A stretch of 64,000 nt of DNA from Devosia ginsengisoli. GTDB taxonomy: Bacteria; Pseudomonadota; Alphaproteobacteria; Rhizobiales; Devosiaceae. Below, piece by piece: positions 43,305 through 53,884 of the stretch. Location of the stretch: the NCBI RefSeq assembly GCF_007859655.1, contig NZ_CP042304.1, positions 2,108,001 through 2,172,000 of the forward strand. Reading direction: 5' to 3'. Made by a program: the position numbers and the translations under genes. The notes under the pieces are model-generated. The model saw only the letters and a list, made by a program, of their open reading frames with translations, was not told where the DNA came from and did not search any database. Numbering within the stretch: position 1 is the stretch's first letter; every line of letters begins with the position of its first letter.

Positions 43305-43762
43305 GCCGGAACGGCGACGCCCCAATGCGCGCGGGCAAAGGCCCAACTGCGCAGCACCATGAAATTGACCCCCGAGGTCAGCGCGATCACCAGGATCGAA
43401 GCCGGCAGCGTGGGCATGGCCAGGACGCCATGCACCACGAAGGAAAACAGCGCCGCCAGCAGCAGCGCCATGCCCTGCACCGCCATATAGCGCGGCAGCG
43501 CCCATCTATGCGGCGCATCGGACGCAAACGAATAGCGCCGATGCAGCAGGTAGATCGGCACGATCAGCCCGGCATAGCAGGCCGTGTTGACCATCCAGTC
43601 GGCAAAACCCGTATCGAGCCAGATCAGGGCGGTCGTCAGCACCACGAAAGTCGCTGCGCCCACGCCGCCAATGGCGATGAAGGCAACCAGCCCGCCGAAC
43701 AGCGGCGCTTCCGGCCGCATCGGCGGCACGTCACGCATCAGGCTCTGCAAGGCTGCACTCAT
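43301..43762 (-). CDS. GtrA family membrane protein
   Basis: The 153-residue protein has four TM helices, the typical GtrA length and pattern (GGVGAATFVVLTTALIWL, YAGLIVPIYLLHRRYSFAS, NFMVLRSWAFA). GtrA proteins move undecaprenyl-phosphate-linked glucose or other polyprenyl sugars across the inner membrane. ATG 43762 with GAGAGGATC upstream is chosen; the frame is open further to 43960 but that part is not homologous. It is coupled to the methyltransferase gene. Confidence 0.83.
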   Translation of the reverse strand: MSAALQSLMRDVPPMRPEAPLFGGLVAFIAIGGVGAATFVVLTTALIWLDTGFADWMVNTACYAGLIVPIYLLHRRYSFASDAPHRWALPRYMAVQGMALLLAALFSFVVHGVLAMPTLPASILVIALTSGVNFMVLRSWAFARAHWGVAVPA

Positions 43763-43953
43763 GGCCGTTTCGATCCTCTCGCGGCGGCTGGTATGGCCCC
43801 AACCATAGCCCCACCGCCTTTCCCGCTTGTTTATCCGGGCCAGGGCGCCGAACTGTTTTGCGCCATGGTTGACGGAAGTTGAACCGCCATAGGCGCATGC
43901 CGAGCATGAACACAGCATGACGGTCGAAAATTGACCAAAAGGTCCACTTTTCA

Positions 43954-43971
43954 CTGTCACAAAAGACTGGT
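43954..43971 (+). promoter_or_regulatory. Partial Pho-box-like direct repeat upstream of the 5'-nucleotidase gene
   Basis: CTGTCAC-AAAA-GACTGGT resembles the CTGTCA-N4-CTGTCA PhoB box, but the second half is poor. It lies about 100 bases before the ATG at 44073. The 310-base gap 43763-44072 otherwise shows nothing clear. Confidence 0.25.
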
Positions 43972-44072
43972 TAACTCATCATTCGCCGTGGCTGACCGGA
44001 CATACGGGATGAGGACCATCCGACGGCTGCGGGAACTGGTCTGAAGTCAAGCAAAATCAAAAGGATACAGGG

Positions 44073-45680
44073 ATGAAAAGATTACTTCTCAGCGCCTCCG
44101 CGCTCACCCTCTGCGCCGGATTTGCCGGCCCCGCCTACGCAGATTTCACGCTCAACATCCTGCATATCAACGACTTCCACTCCCGCTTCGATCCCATTAC
44201 CGGCACCGATTCCAACTGCGATGCCGAGACCGACGCGGCCGGCGAATGCTTCGGCGGCATTGCCCGCCTCAAGACCATCATCGACGACACCCGCGCCAAA
44301 CATGCCGACGGCAACTCGCTGCTGCTCTCGGCCGGCGACAATTTCCAGGGCTCGCTCTACTACACCACCTACAAATCCAAGGTCGTGTCCGACTTCTTCA
44401 ACCAGATGGGCTTCGACGTGGTCGCTACCGGCAATCACGAATTCGATGACGGCCCCGAAGAATTCATGAAATTCATCGAGGCGGCCGAATTCCCCATCAT
44501 CGGCGGCAATTTCGACGTCACGCGTGACCCCAACCTGGCCGGCAAGATCAAGGGCTCCATCGTCATCGAAGTGGGCGGCGAAAAGATCGGCATTATCGGC
44601 GCCACCACCGAGGATACGCCTGAAATCGCCTCACCCGGCGACAATGTCGAATTCACCGATGTCATCCAGTATGTCCGCGGCGCGTCCGAAGCGCTCGATG
44701 CCGCCGGCGTCAACAAGATCATCCTGTTGAGCCACATCGGCTACACGGTCGACATGGACGTGGCCGCGGCCCTGCCCCTGGTCGACGTCATCGTCGGCGG
44801 CCACAGCCACACCTTGCTCTCCAACACCGCCGAAGGCGCCGCCGGTCCCTACCCGACCATGGTGACCAACCCCGATGGTGTCGAAGTGCCGGTCGTGCAG
44901 GCCAACCAGTATGGCAAATATCTCGGCGATATCGCCATCACCTGGGATGACAATGGCGTCGTCACCAAGGCCGAAGGCGAACCCTTCCTGATCGACGCCT
45001 CGGTCATCGGCAACGAGGATTTTGCCGGCCAGTTGGCCGAACTCGCCGGCCCGATCGAAGAGGCCATGGGCGTGGTGATCGGCACCAGCACCGAGGCCAT
45101 CGAAGGCTCCCGCGAAGTCTGCCGCGCCATGGAATGCTCGATGGGCAACCTGCTCGCCGATGCCATCCTTGATCGCGTGGCCGACCAGGGCGCCACCATC
45201 GCCTTCCAGAATGGCGGCGGCATCCGTGCCTCCATCGATGCCGGCGACATCACCAAGGGTGACGTGATCACCGTACTGCCCTTCTCCAACACCCTGGCCA
45301 CCGTGCAGATCAGCGGTGCCGATGTCATCGAAGCGCTCGAAAACGGCGTCAGCGATGTTGAAAACGGCGCCGGCCGCTTCGCTCAGGTCGCCGGCCTCAA
45401 ATACAGCTTCAACCTGGCCGAACCGGCTGGCAGCCGCGTCAGCGACGTGCTGGTCAAGGGCGAGGGCGATGCCTGGGTGCCGATCGACGAGGCCGCGACC
45501 TACACCATCGTCACCAACAACTATGTGCGTGGCGGCGGCGACGGTTACGGCACCTTCGCCGAAGGCGACAACCCCTACGATTTCGGCCCGCCGCTGGAAG
45601 AAGTGGTGGCCGACTACATCGCCAAGCAGGGCGGCACCTACACCCCCTACACTGACGGCCGCATCACCGAGATCAAGTAA
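44073..45680 (+). CDS. Periplasmic 5'-nucleotidase/UDP-sugar hydrolase (UshA-like)
   Basis: The 535-residue protein has a Sec signal ending GPAYA-DF. The N-terminal metallophosphatase domain has the two-metal motifs LHINDFHSRFDP (about 30), SAGDNFQGS (about 88), GNHEFDDG (about 125) and GGHSHT (about 245). The C-terminal nucleotide-binding domain follows from about 340, with QNGGGIRASI and TNNYVRGGGDGYG. It releases phosphate and nucleoside from nucleotides in the periplasm; the nucleoside could feed the purine importer at 13.9-18.6 kb. It is monocistronic with a strong terminator. Confidence 0.92.
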   Translation: MKRLLLSASALTLCAGFAGPAYADFTLNILHINDFHSRFDPITGTDSNCDAETDAAGECFGGIARLKTIIDDTRAKHADGNSLLLSAGDNFQGSLYYTTYKSKVVSDFFNQMGFDVVATGNHEFDDGPEEFMKFIEAAEFPIIGGNFDVTRDPNLAGKIKGSIVIEVGGEKIGIIGATTEDTPEIASPGDNVEFTDVIQYVRGASEALDAAGVNKIILLSHIGYTVDMDVAAALPLVDVIVGGHSHTLLSNTAEGAAGPYPTMVTNPDGVEVPVVQANQYGKYLGDIAITWDDNGVVTKAEGEPFLIDASVIGNEDFAGQLAELAGPIEEAMGVVIGTSTEAIEGSREVCRAMECSMGNLLADAILDRVADQGATIAFQNGGGIRASIDAGDITKGDVITVLPFSNTLATVQISGADVIEALENGVSDVENGAGRFAQVAGLKYSFNLAEPAGSRVSDVLVKGEGDAWVPIDEAATYTIVTNNYVRGGGDGYGTFAEGDNPYDFGPPLEEVVADYIAKQGGTYTPYTDGRITEIK

Positions 45681-45701
45681 TCCCTGCAATGATAAAAACA
45701 C

Positions 45702-45729
45702 GAAGGGCGCCCACCGGGCGCCCTTTTTC
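45702..45729 (+). terminator. Intrinsic terminator of the 5'-nucleotidase gene
   Basis: AAGGGCGCC and GGCGCCCTT-type arms (GGGCGCC-CACC-GGGCGCCC) form a stable stem followed by TTTTTCTTTC, about 25 bases after the stop. Confidence 0.85.
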
Positions 45730-45734
45730 TTTCT

Positions 45735-45785
45735 TCCTTCTCCCCTTGTGGGAGAAGGTGCCCGAAGGGCGGATGAGGGGTCCTG
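45735..45785. repeat. Partial family B repeat (copy B9)
   Basis: CTTCTCCCCTTGTGGGAGAAGG plus GCGGATGAGGGGTCCTGCGC match the right half of the 33008 copy. The left half is missing. Confidence 0.65.
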
Positions 45786-45814
45786 CGCTCTCTGCCAGCA
45801 CCATCCACCCCACC

Positions 45815-45909
45815 CACAATCGCCTCCCCCGGACTTGATCCGGGGGTCTCTCGCCGCTTGTGCCGTGTGGAAAGCGACCCGCGGATCAAGTCCGCGGGAA
45901 GCGCCGGTG
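45815..45909. repeat. Family C composite palindrome (copy C2, 95 bp)
   Basis: It is the near-exact reverse complement of 8893-8987, the same 95 bp length, from CACAATCGC to GCGCCGGTG. It contains CCCCCGGACTTGATCCGGGGG and a CCGCGGATCAAGTCCGCGG core. Confidence 0.85.
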
Positions 45910-45940
45910 GTGAGGAATCATCGTGCCTCGCAGGCCAAGC

Positions 45941-46192
45941 TCAAGCCCGCCGCGCAATCTGCCCCCAGGCCAGCAGAATAATCACCGCGCCCACGATGGA
46001 AGCGATGAAACCCGCCCCGTCGCCCGGCCCATACCAGCCGATGGCCTGGCCCAGCCAGGTGGCCAGCACCGCGCCGACAATACCCAGCACCGTGGTGAGA
46101 ATGAAACCGGCAGGCTTCTTGTCGCCCGGCGTGATCCACTTGGCGATGACGCCCGCGAGAAACCCGATGATGATCGCCCAGATGATACCCAT
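45941..46192 (-). CDS. GlsB/YeaQ/YmgE family stress-response membrane protein
   Basis: The 83-residue protein has three TM helices and the family pattern MGIIWAIIIGFLAGVIAKWI, GFILTTVLGIVGAVLATWLGQ, GAGFIASIVGAVIILLAWG. The glycine-zipper transglycosylase-associated family is small, inner-membrane and often stress induced; its molecular role is unknown. GGAGCG precedes ATG 46192. An in-frame extension to 46249 is less likely. Confidence 0.87.
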   Translation of the reverse strand: MGIIWAIIIGFLAGVIAKWITPGDKKPAGFILTTVLGIVGAVLATWLGQAIGWYGPGDGAGFIASIVGAVIILLAWGQIARRA

Positions 46193-46378
46193 GATGACGC
46201 TCCGTGTTTGGTCATTGGGATAAGTCGGAAGCCGCCCATCCGGTTGCAAGCCTGCACCGCTCGCGGAGCCGTGACGGATTAAATTCCGATTGTGATCAGA
46301 TTACGCGCAACCCTTCGCCGCCAGCACCCGTTGGGTCGCTGTTCATGTGGGGAGCACAACTCACCAAGGAGTTTCAAA

Positions 46379-46855
46379 ATGAAAAAGACCTTTGCCACCA
46401 CAGCCATTGCCGCCCTTCTGGCCGCGACCGCCCTGCCCGCTCTGGCGCAGGATGCGGGTGTCGGCGTCGATGCCGGCGCCGGTGTCTCGGTTGAAGCCCC
46501 CGCTGTCGATGCGGCTGTCGATGCCGCCGCCGAGGCCACGGCCGATACCTATGACTCGGTCACCGCCTCGATTGCCGGCTCGGCCAGCGCCGATCTTTCC
46601 GGCGTCACCGAAGAGACCCAGGTGACCATTGTGCTGCTGTCCTCGCTCGAAGGCGATGCGGCCGCCGGCGGTACGGCGCTCGATGAGGCCCTCTCGGCCA
46701 ATGCCGAAGGCATGACCACTTTGCAGGCCAACATCGACGGCAATGCCACGATCAAGGCCAAGCTCGAAGCCGAAGGCCACATGCCCAGCGACGTCGTCGC
46801 CGTCAAGACCAATGCCGACGGCTCGGTCACGGTCTACGTAGACGACCGCGCCTGA
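46379..46855 (+). CDS. Exported acidic alanine-rich protein of unknown function
   Basis: The 158-residue protein has a Sec signal (MKKTFATTAIAALLAATALP, cleavage after ALAQ). The next 45 residues are low-complexity D/A/V repeats (DAGVGVDAGAGVSV, VDAAVDAAAEATAD). The C-terminal half looks globular (VTIVLLSSLEGDAAAGG, VAVKTNADGSVTVYVDDRA). AAGGAG lies seven bases before the ATG. I know no family for it; it is probably periplasmic. Confidence 0.7.
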   Translation: MKKTFATTAIAALLAATALPALAQDAGVGVDAGAGVSVEAPAVDAAVDAAAEATADTYDSVTASIAGSASADLSGVTEETQVTIVLLSSLEGDAAAGGTALDEALSANAEGMTTLQANIDGNATIKAKLEAEGHMPSDVVAVKTNADGSVTVYVDDRA

Positions 46856-46864
46856 GACAGGGCG

Positions 46865-46985
46865 GATACCCCCTCCTAACCTCCCCCTGAAAAGGGGGAG
46901 GAACAGATCGAGTATCGGGCACCATCCTGCCCCACCCACCGCACGGATTCCTCCCCCTATCAGGGGGAGGTTAGGTGGGGGTACT
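46865..46985. repeat. Family B inverted repeat (copy B8)
   Basis: GATACCCCCTCCTAACCTCC and its right-end complement GGAGGTTAGGTGGGGGTA enclose AACAGATCGAG, as in the 37171 and 41847 copies. Confidence 0.85.
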
Positions 46986-47002
46986 CCGATCTCCCGGTCC
47001 AA

Positions 47003-48046
47003 TCACACCGTATGTTCCATCCGGTCCCGATCGGTCACCGTGGCCAGATCAAGCACTTTCTGGATGTTGGTGGCGTGGCGGAAGCTCGGCTCCAGCGTCT
47101 TGCCCGCCTTCACCGCATCAGCGAAGCGCATGTAGTTGGTCGGCACGGCATCCACGGCCACTTCCGTCCAGGTGCCCGTCTCGGCATCGTCGCCCAGGCA
47201 GGTGAACAGCTTGCTCCAGTCATGCCGGTGCTGGATTTCCACCGACCCCAGTTCGCCATAGACGCGCAGCCGCAATTCGTTGAAATGCCCCGTCGCCCAG
47301 CGCGTGGCATGGATCACGCCCAGCGCGCCATTCTCCAACTGCGCCGTCATGGCGAAGCTGTCATTGGCATCGAGATCATATTCGCCGATCTGGTTGTTCT
47401 CGGCCTTGTCGAACGTCTCCAGCCGGCAGAACACCTTCGAGAAATCGCTGCCCGCGCCATAGGCGGCAAAATCGAGGATATGCACCCCGATATCGCCCAG
47501 CACGCCGTTGGAGCCGTGCTTCTTGCTCAACCGCCACAGCCACTGGCTTTCCGTGCGCCAGTCGCCCCAGGCCTTGGAAACCAGCCAGGACTGCAGGTAG
47601 CTCGCTTCGAAATGCTTGACCTTGCCGACGGCACCCGACTGCACGATTTCGCGCGCCTTCTGCAACTGGCTCACATTGCGATAGGTCAGGTTGACCATGT
47701 TGACCAGGCCCAGCCGCTCGGCCGTCTCGGTCATTTCCATGGCCTTGGCATGGTCGGTCGCCAGCGGCTTTTCGCAGAACACATGCTTGCCCGCGGCCAG
47801 CGCCGCCATGGTGGTGGGATAGTGCACGCTATCAGGCGTCACATTGGCCACCGCGTCGAACTCGCCCCAGGCGAGCGCCGCATCCAGCGAGCCGAAGCCC
47901 CGCTCGATATTATGCGTCGTGCAGAACGCCTCGACCCGCGCCGGATCGACGTCCACACCGCCCGCCAGGGTCACGCCCTCGATCGCGGCAAAATGCTTGG
48001 CATGCTGATTGGCCATGCCGCCGGTTCCCAGAATGAGGATCCGCAT
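47003..48046 (-). CDS. thuB: Gfo/Idh/MocA oxidoreductase, ThuB-like
   Basis: The 347-residue protein has the N-terminal NAD(P) motif LGTGGMANQHAKHF and the family motif CEKPLATDHAKAM near residue 95 with its catalytic lysine. It is the last gene of an operon with ThuA and a sugar ABC importer. In Sinorhizobium, ThuA and ThuB are needed to turn imported trehalose, maltitol or sucrose isomers into 3-keto derivatives. The ThuB assignment rests on this gene order and is not proved by sequence alone. Residues past 120 form the usual beta-sheet substrate domain. Confidence 0.82.
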   Translation of the reverse strand: MRILILGTGGMANQHAKHFAAIEGVTLAGGVDVDPARVEAFCTTHNIERGFGSLDAALAWGEFDAVANVTPDSVHYPTTMAALAAGKHVFCEKPLATDHAKAMEMTETAERLGLVNMVNLTYRNVSQLQKAREIVQSGAVGKVKHFEASYLQSWLVSKAWGDWRTESQWLWRLSKKHGSNGVLGDIGVHILDFAAYGAGSDFSKVFCRLETFDKAENNQIGEYDLDANDSFAMTAQLENGALGVIHATRWATGHFNELRLRVYGELGSVEIQHRHDWSKLFTCLGDDAETGTWTEVAVDAVPTNYMRFADAVKAGKTLEPSFRHATNIQKVLDLATVTDRDRMEHTV

Positions 48047-48105
48047 ATTCGTTATTCCTTAAGCGGCGCGCTGCGGCCGCGAAGTACAATGAGGCTCGAT
48101 CTACC

Positions 48106-48198
48106 AGTAGACCTCATCCTGAGCCTGTCGAAGGACGAGGTCGTGGCCGACGCGGGAAGGCCCGACCTCGTGGTTCGACAAGCTCACCATGAGGTCTC
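48106..48198. repeat. Family A palindromic repeat (copy A5)
   Basis: AGTAGACCTCATCCTGAGCC with CGAAGGACGAGG is followed by CCTCGTGGTTCGACAAGCTC and ATGAGGTCT. It fills the gap between the thuA-like and thuB-like genes. Confidence 0.75.
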
Positions 48199-48222
48199 AA
48201 GGGCTTCGCACCGCCTCATGCG

Positions 48223-49005
48223 TTACCGGAACCCCTCTTCCCGGCCGTGATGCAGTTTCGGCCCGCGCTCCACGATCTTCTCGATCGCTTCATCCACCGG
48301 CGTATTGGGCGCGTCGAGCAATTGCGGGAACTGGTTGGCATTGTAGGCCCAGTTGACCGCATTGCGCAGCACCAGCCCGACCGTGTCGTCGTGATAGGTC
48401 GGATACGTCTCGTGGCCCGGCCGGAAATAGAAGATATTGCCGGCGCCACGCCGATAGGTCAGGCCGCTTCGGAACACTTCCCCGCCCTGGAACCAGCTCA
48501 CGAACACCGTTTCCAGCGGCTCGGGCACGCTGAAGGGCTCGCCATACATTTCTTCCATTTCGAGCTCGAAATAGGCCGGCAGGCCCTTGGCGATGGGATG
48601 GCCCGGATTGGTCACCCACAGCCGCTCGCGCTCGCCCGCCTCGCGCCAATGCAGCGCGCAGGGCGACCCCATCAGCCGCTTGAAAATCTTCGAAAAATGC
48701 CCCGAATGGAGCACGATCAGCCCCATGCCTTCCCACACGCGCTTGGCGATGCGCTCGACGATTTCGTCCTGCACGTCGCCATGGGCGGCATGGCCCCACC
48801 ATACCAGCACGTCGGTTTCGGCCAGCGCCTCGACCGTGCAGCCATGCTCGGGCTCCTGCAGCGTCGTGGTCTTGGTCACGATATTGCCGTCGCTGCTCAG
48901 CAGCTTGGCGATCTGGTTGTGCATGCCGGTGGGGTAATTGTCGGCAACGATCTTGTTCTTCTGTTCGTGGACGTTCTCGCCCCAGATCAGGGTACGGATC
49001 GGCAT
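48223..49005 (-). CDS. thuA: ThuA family trehalose-utilisation protein
   Basis: The 260-residue cytoplasmic protein has a ThuA fold: [14 protein letters not shown] at the start, [56 protein letters not shown]. This follows the Sinorhizobium ThuA consensus much more closely than the protein at 41978. ThuA acts with ThuB on imported disaccharides. TTTAGGAGA precedes ATG 49005. It lies between thuK (176 bp upstream) and thuB (176 bp downstream), with short palindromic repeats in both gaps. Confidence 0.88.
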   Translation of the reverse strand: MPIRTLIWGENVHEQKNKIVADNYPTGMHNQIAKLLSSDGNIVTKTTTLQEPEHGCTVEALAETDVLVWWGHAAHGDVQDEIVERIAKRVWEGMGLIVLHSGHFSKIFKRLMGSPCALHWREAGERERLWVTNPGHPIAKGLPAYFELEMEEMYGEPFSVPEPLETVFVSWFQGGEVFRSGLTYRRGAGNIFYFRPGHETYPTYHDDTVGLVLRNAVNWAYNANQFPQLLDAPNTPVDEAIEKIVERGPKLHHGREEGFR

Positions 49006-49100
49006 GGATAGTCTCCTAAATTGGCGGCCCGGTGGGGAGGCACCGGCCATTCCGTTACTCTCCGTCTCGCACCCACAGACACGGGAACCCCAGTCGCGAC

Positions 49101-49130
49101 AACGGAGGTTCCCGCTGGCGCGGGAATGAC
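49101..49130. repeat. Family D palindromic repeat (copy D1)
   Basis: AACGGAGGTTCCCGCTGGCG with CGGGAATGAC is a GGTTCCCGC-type palindrome, the reverse complement, at 28 of 30 bases, of 62836-62865. It lies between thuK and thuA. Confidence 0.75.
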
Positions 49131-49181
49131 ACGGTGGATGATGTCGGCGGCGGCTATAAGGCCACCGCCAGTCTTGACCGC

Positions 49182-50189
<1,008 letters not shown>

Positions 50190-50200
50190 TGTTTAGCTCC

Positions 50201-51045
<845 letters not shown>

Positions 51046-51046
<1 letters not shown>

Positions 51047-52026
51047 CAGCGGTCTCCCCCGTCGAAGCGCACCTTGCCAAGCCAGATATAGAGCATGGTC
51101 AGCACGGCGATGAGCAGGAACAACAGCGTCGATTGCGCCGACCCATAGGCGAAGTTGTCGAAGTCGAACAGGTTCTCGCGGGCCAGCACGGACATGGTCT
51201 TGGTCGCCACGCTATTGGGCGTCAGCACATAGATCAGGTCGAAAATGCGCAGGGCGTCGAGCAGGCGGAAGATGATCGCCACCATGAGGGCGGGCCTGAC
51301 GAGGGGGAGCGTGATGCGGAAGAATTGCTTGACGGGATGCACCCCGTCGATATCGGCGGCCTCGTAGATATCCTTGGGGATCATCTGCAGGCCGGCCAGG
51401 ATCAAGAGCGCCATGAAGGGCGTGGTTTTCCAGATATCGACCACCAGCACGGCGGTCATCGCCGTCTCGGCCTGCGCCGTCCAGGCGACTTTCTGGCTCA
51501 GCAGGCCCAGCCGCATGCCCAGGTCGTTCAGAATGCCGAACTGGTCATTGAGCATCCAGGCCCACATCTTGGCCGACACGATGGTGGGAATGGCCCACGG
51601 AATGAGGATGGCGGCGCGCACGATGCCGCGCCCGCGGAATTCGGCATTGAGCACCAGGGCCACGATCATGCCGAAAATAGTTTCGAAGAATACCGAGGTG
51701 AAGGCGAAGCGCACGGTGTTCCACACCGCATTCCACCACGCCCCGTCGACCAGCAGGCCGCGCCAGCGCACCGTGCCACTCTCCAGCACCTGCCAGCGCA
51801 GGTAATTGCCGAAGCCGATCCATTCGGCGCCATAGAGGTTGTTCAGCGAAGCGTCGGTGAAGGAGAACCAGATCGAGCGGAGCAACGGCCATCCGGCCAC
51901 CACCGCCAGCGCGATCAGCATGGGAACGAGGAACCAGCGTGCCGCCCGCAGGCGCTGCTGTGTCAGTTCTGACTTGATCCGGGAACCGGCCCCCGTGGCC
52001 GGTGGCGCCAACGCCTCTGTCGCCAT
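51046..52026 (-). CDS. thuF: Carbohydrate ABC transporter permease, MalF/ThuF type
   Basis: The 326-residue permease has six or seven TM helices and the EAA loop IPKDIYEAADIDGVHPVKQFFRITLPL. ATG 52026 with GGGGAGGAAGCG upstream is chosen over an in-frame ATG at 52065. It follows thuE by 90 bp. Confidence 0.89.
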
Positions 52027-52116
52027 TCTCGCTTCCTCCCCTGTTGTTGACCGATCATTGCGCAAAGCGGGCGGCGGGAAAAGCCCGCCGTCCGCTCTGT
52101 TGGGCGCTGGGAGGAC

Positions 52117-53385
52117 TTACCAGGCGTCGCCCTTGAGTTCAGTCAGGTCGGCCTCGAGCAGTTCGAGGTTTTCCGCGGCAGTGCCGTTACCCGAAAGGGT
52201 ATTGTGCACGGCGCTCCAGAACATCGACGAGACCTCGTTGTAATCGGTCTTGGTCGGAGCCGACGGACGCGGCACGGCATTCTGGAAGATTTCCTTCCAG
52301 GCCGGGATGATCGGCTGTGCGGCGGCGATATCGGCGTCGTCATAGAGCGCTTCGATCGTCGGCAGGTTCGACTGGTTGATGGCGCGTTCCTTCTGCACTT
52401 CGGCCGAGCTCAGGAAGAGCGCGAGTTCGATCGCGGCTTCCGGATCGGGCGAGTACTTGGAAACGGCGACATTCCAGCCACCGAGCGTCGCGGCCGAACG
52501 GGCGCCTTCGCCGTCACCGGCCGGCAGCGGAACCACGTCGAACAGGCCCTTGATCGGGCTGTCGTCGCCATTGCCGAGCGAATAGGCATAGGGCCAGTTG
52601 CGGTGGAACACGGCATTGCCGAGCTGCCAGACGCCACGGCTTTCCTCTTCCATATAGGCGAGGTTGCCTTCGGGCGAGATCGTGCCGATCCAGCCGGCAG
52701 CGCGGTCGATGGCGGCCGCGGCCTGCGGGTTGTTGATCGAAATGGTGCCGTCGGCTTCGACGATCTGGCCGCCGCCATTGGACATGACCCATTCCAGCGC
52801 ATCGCAGGTCAGGCCTTCATAGGCATTGCCCTGGAACACGAAGCCCCACATTTCGGGGTTACCGTCGGCGCGCTCGCCATCCATGATTTCCTTGGCGGTC
52901 GCTTCCATTTCGGCCCAGGTGGTCGGCGGCGTCTTGCCGTACTTTTCCAGCAGGTCCTTGCGGTAGTAGAGCGCCGGGGCGTCGGTGAAGGCCGGCAGGG
53001 CGACGAGCTTGCCGTCCACGGTCTGCGACTCGATGATCGAGGGGAAATGGTCGCCCACGACGTCCTTGGCGGCCTCGGTGAGGTCGAGGAACTGGTCGGC
53101 GAGCTGCGGCGCCCAGATCACGTCGGTCTGGTACACGTCGATATCGGTATTGCCGGCGGCGAGCCACAGGCGGTACTGGCCGAACTGGTCGGTGGTCGAG
53201 GACGGCATCGGCACAACGGTCACGGTATGGCCGGTATCGGCTTCGAACTTGTCGAGCTGGCTGCGCAGGAAGGCCAGGCCATTGCCTGTGTCACCCGACA
53301 CGATCGACAGCTCGGCCGCCTGCGCGGACCCCACTACCAGCGTCACGCTCGTCAACAGACCAACGAGCAGCGTGTTGATTTTCAT
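52117..53385 (-). CDS. thuE: Carbohydrate ABC transporter substrate-binding protein, ThuE type
   Basis: The 422-residue extracellular solute-binding protein (family 1) has a Sec signal (MKINTLLVGLLTSVTLVVGS, cleavage after AQA) and periplasmic-binding domains with the markers PALYYRKDLLEKYGKTPPTTW, EPDP-like KYSPDPEAAIELALFL. Trehalose, maltose or a sucrose isomer is the likely ligand, by comparison with the Sinorhizobium thu operon. GGGAGGATATC lies upstream of ATG 53385. It is the first gene of the operon. Confidence 0.88.
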   Translation of the reverse strand: MKINTLLVGLLTSVTLVVGSAQAAELSIVSGDTGNGLAFLRSQLDKFEADTGHTVTVVPMPSSTTDQFGQYRLWLAAGNTDIDVYQTDVIWAPQLADQFLDLTEAAKDVVGDHFPSIIESQTVDGKLVALPAFTDAPALYYRKDLLEKYGKTPPTTWAEMEATAKEIMDGERADGNPEMWGFVFQGNAYEGLTCDALEWVMSNGGGQIVEADGTISINNPQAAAAIDRAAGWIGTISPEGNLAYMEEESRGVWQLGNAVFHRNWPYAYSLGNGDDSPIKGLFDVVPLPAGDGEGARSAATLGGWNVAVSKYSPDPEAAIELALFLSSAEVQKERAINQSNLPTIEALYDDADIAAAQPIIPAWKEIFQNAVPRPSAPTKTDYNEVSSMFWSAVHNTLSGNGTAAENLELLEADLTELKGDAW

Positions 53386-53517
53386 TAGATATCCTCCCGA
53401 ATGAACCAAATGTCGGGAAGGCATGCCTGCCCGGACCTGCGCAATCGCGCCGATCCCGGATCAAGCTTTTCCTCCCCACAAAAGCGCTGGTTTCGGCGGC
53501 TGTTCCGCCTCCATTTC

Positions 53518-53564
53518 CAAAGCGCTTTGAATGAAAAGGAACCAGAGCGGACTATTTCTGTCAA
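53518..53564 (-). promoter_or_regulatory. Candidate thuE promoter with LacI-type operator O1
   Basis: TTGACA at 53564-53559 (minus strand) is a clean -35 box; the -10 is weak. The perfect 12-base palindrome CAAAGCGCTTTG (53518-53529) lies just downstream, where a LacI repressor would block transcription. Confidence 0.55.
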
Positions 53565-53732
53565 GCGCCTCGTCATCGCAATTTTAACGAATTTTCCGGC
53601 CTCGATCAATTATCCATTACACTACAATGACTTACCGGTACGCCAACGCGACATTCGTAAACAATACTGACATTTCTGCTGAGGTACGCACCTCAGAAAA
53701 TCACTGCAGATTTCGGCTCTTGCATCAAAATT

Positions 53733-53750
53733 TGAAATCGCTTTGAATAA
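53733..53750. promoter_or_regulatory. Second LacI-type operator O2
   Basis: TGAAATCGCTTTGAATAA shares CGCTTTGAAT with O1 (AAGCGCTTTGAATGA) and lies about 215 bp from it, near the start of the LacI gene. Two sites suggest DNA looping or separate control of the regulator gene. The region 53570-53730 between is AT-rich and holds no gene. Confidence 0.5.
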
Positions 53751-53884
53751 CCCGCGGAGGAGGAAGCAGGAACCGCTGTTCAAGGCGGCCTGTGTGCCCT
53801 AAAGGCAAGCGGGACCGGGTATGCGCCCTTGCGGCGCAGGCCCATAAGCGTTGGTCATGTCGTGCCTTGGGGCCAGTTGCAGCC

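Noticed and set aside
43763..43960. N-terminal extension of the GtrA frame
   Set aside because: The extra residues are unlike the family, and the ATG at 43762 has a ribosome-binding site.
511..46985. Recurring palindromes considered as a CRISPR array
   Set aside because: Copies are far apart in different gaps and have no regular spacers; no cas genes are present.
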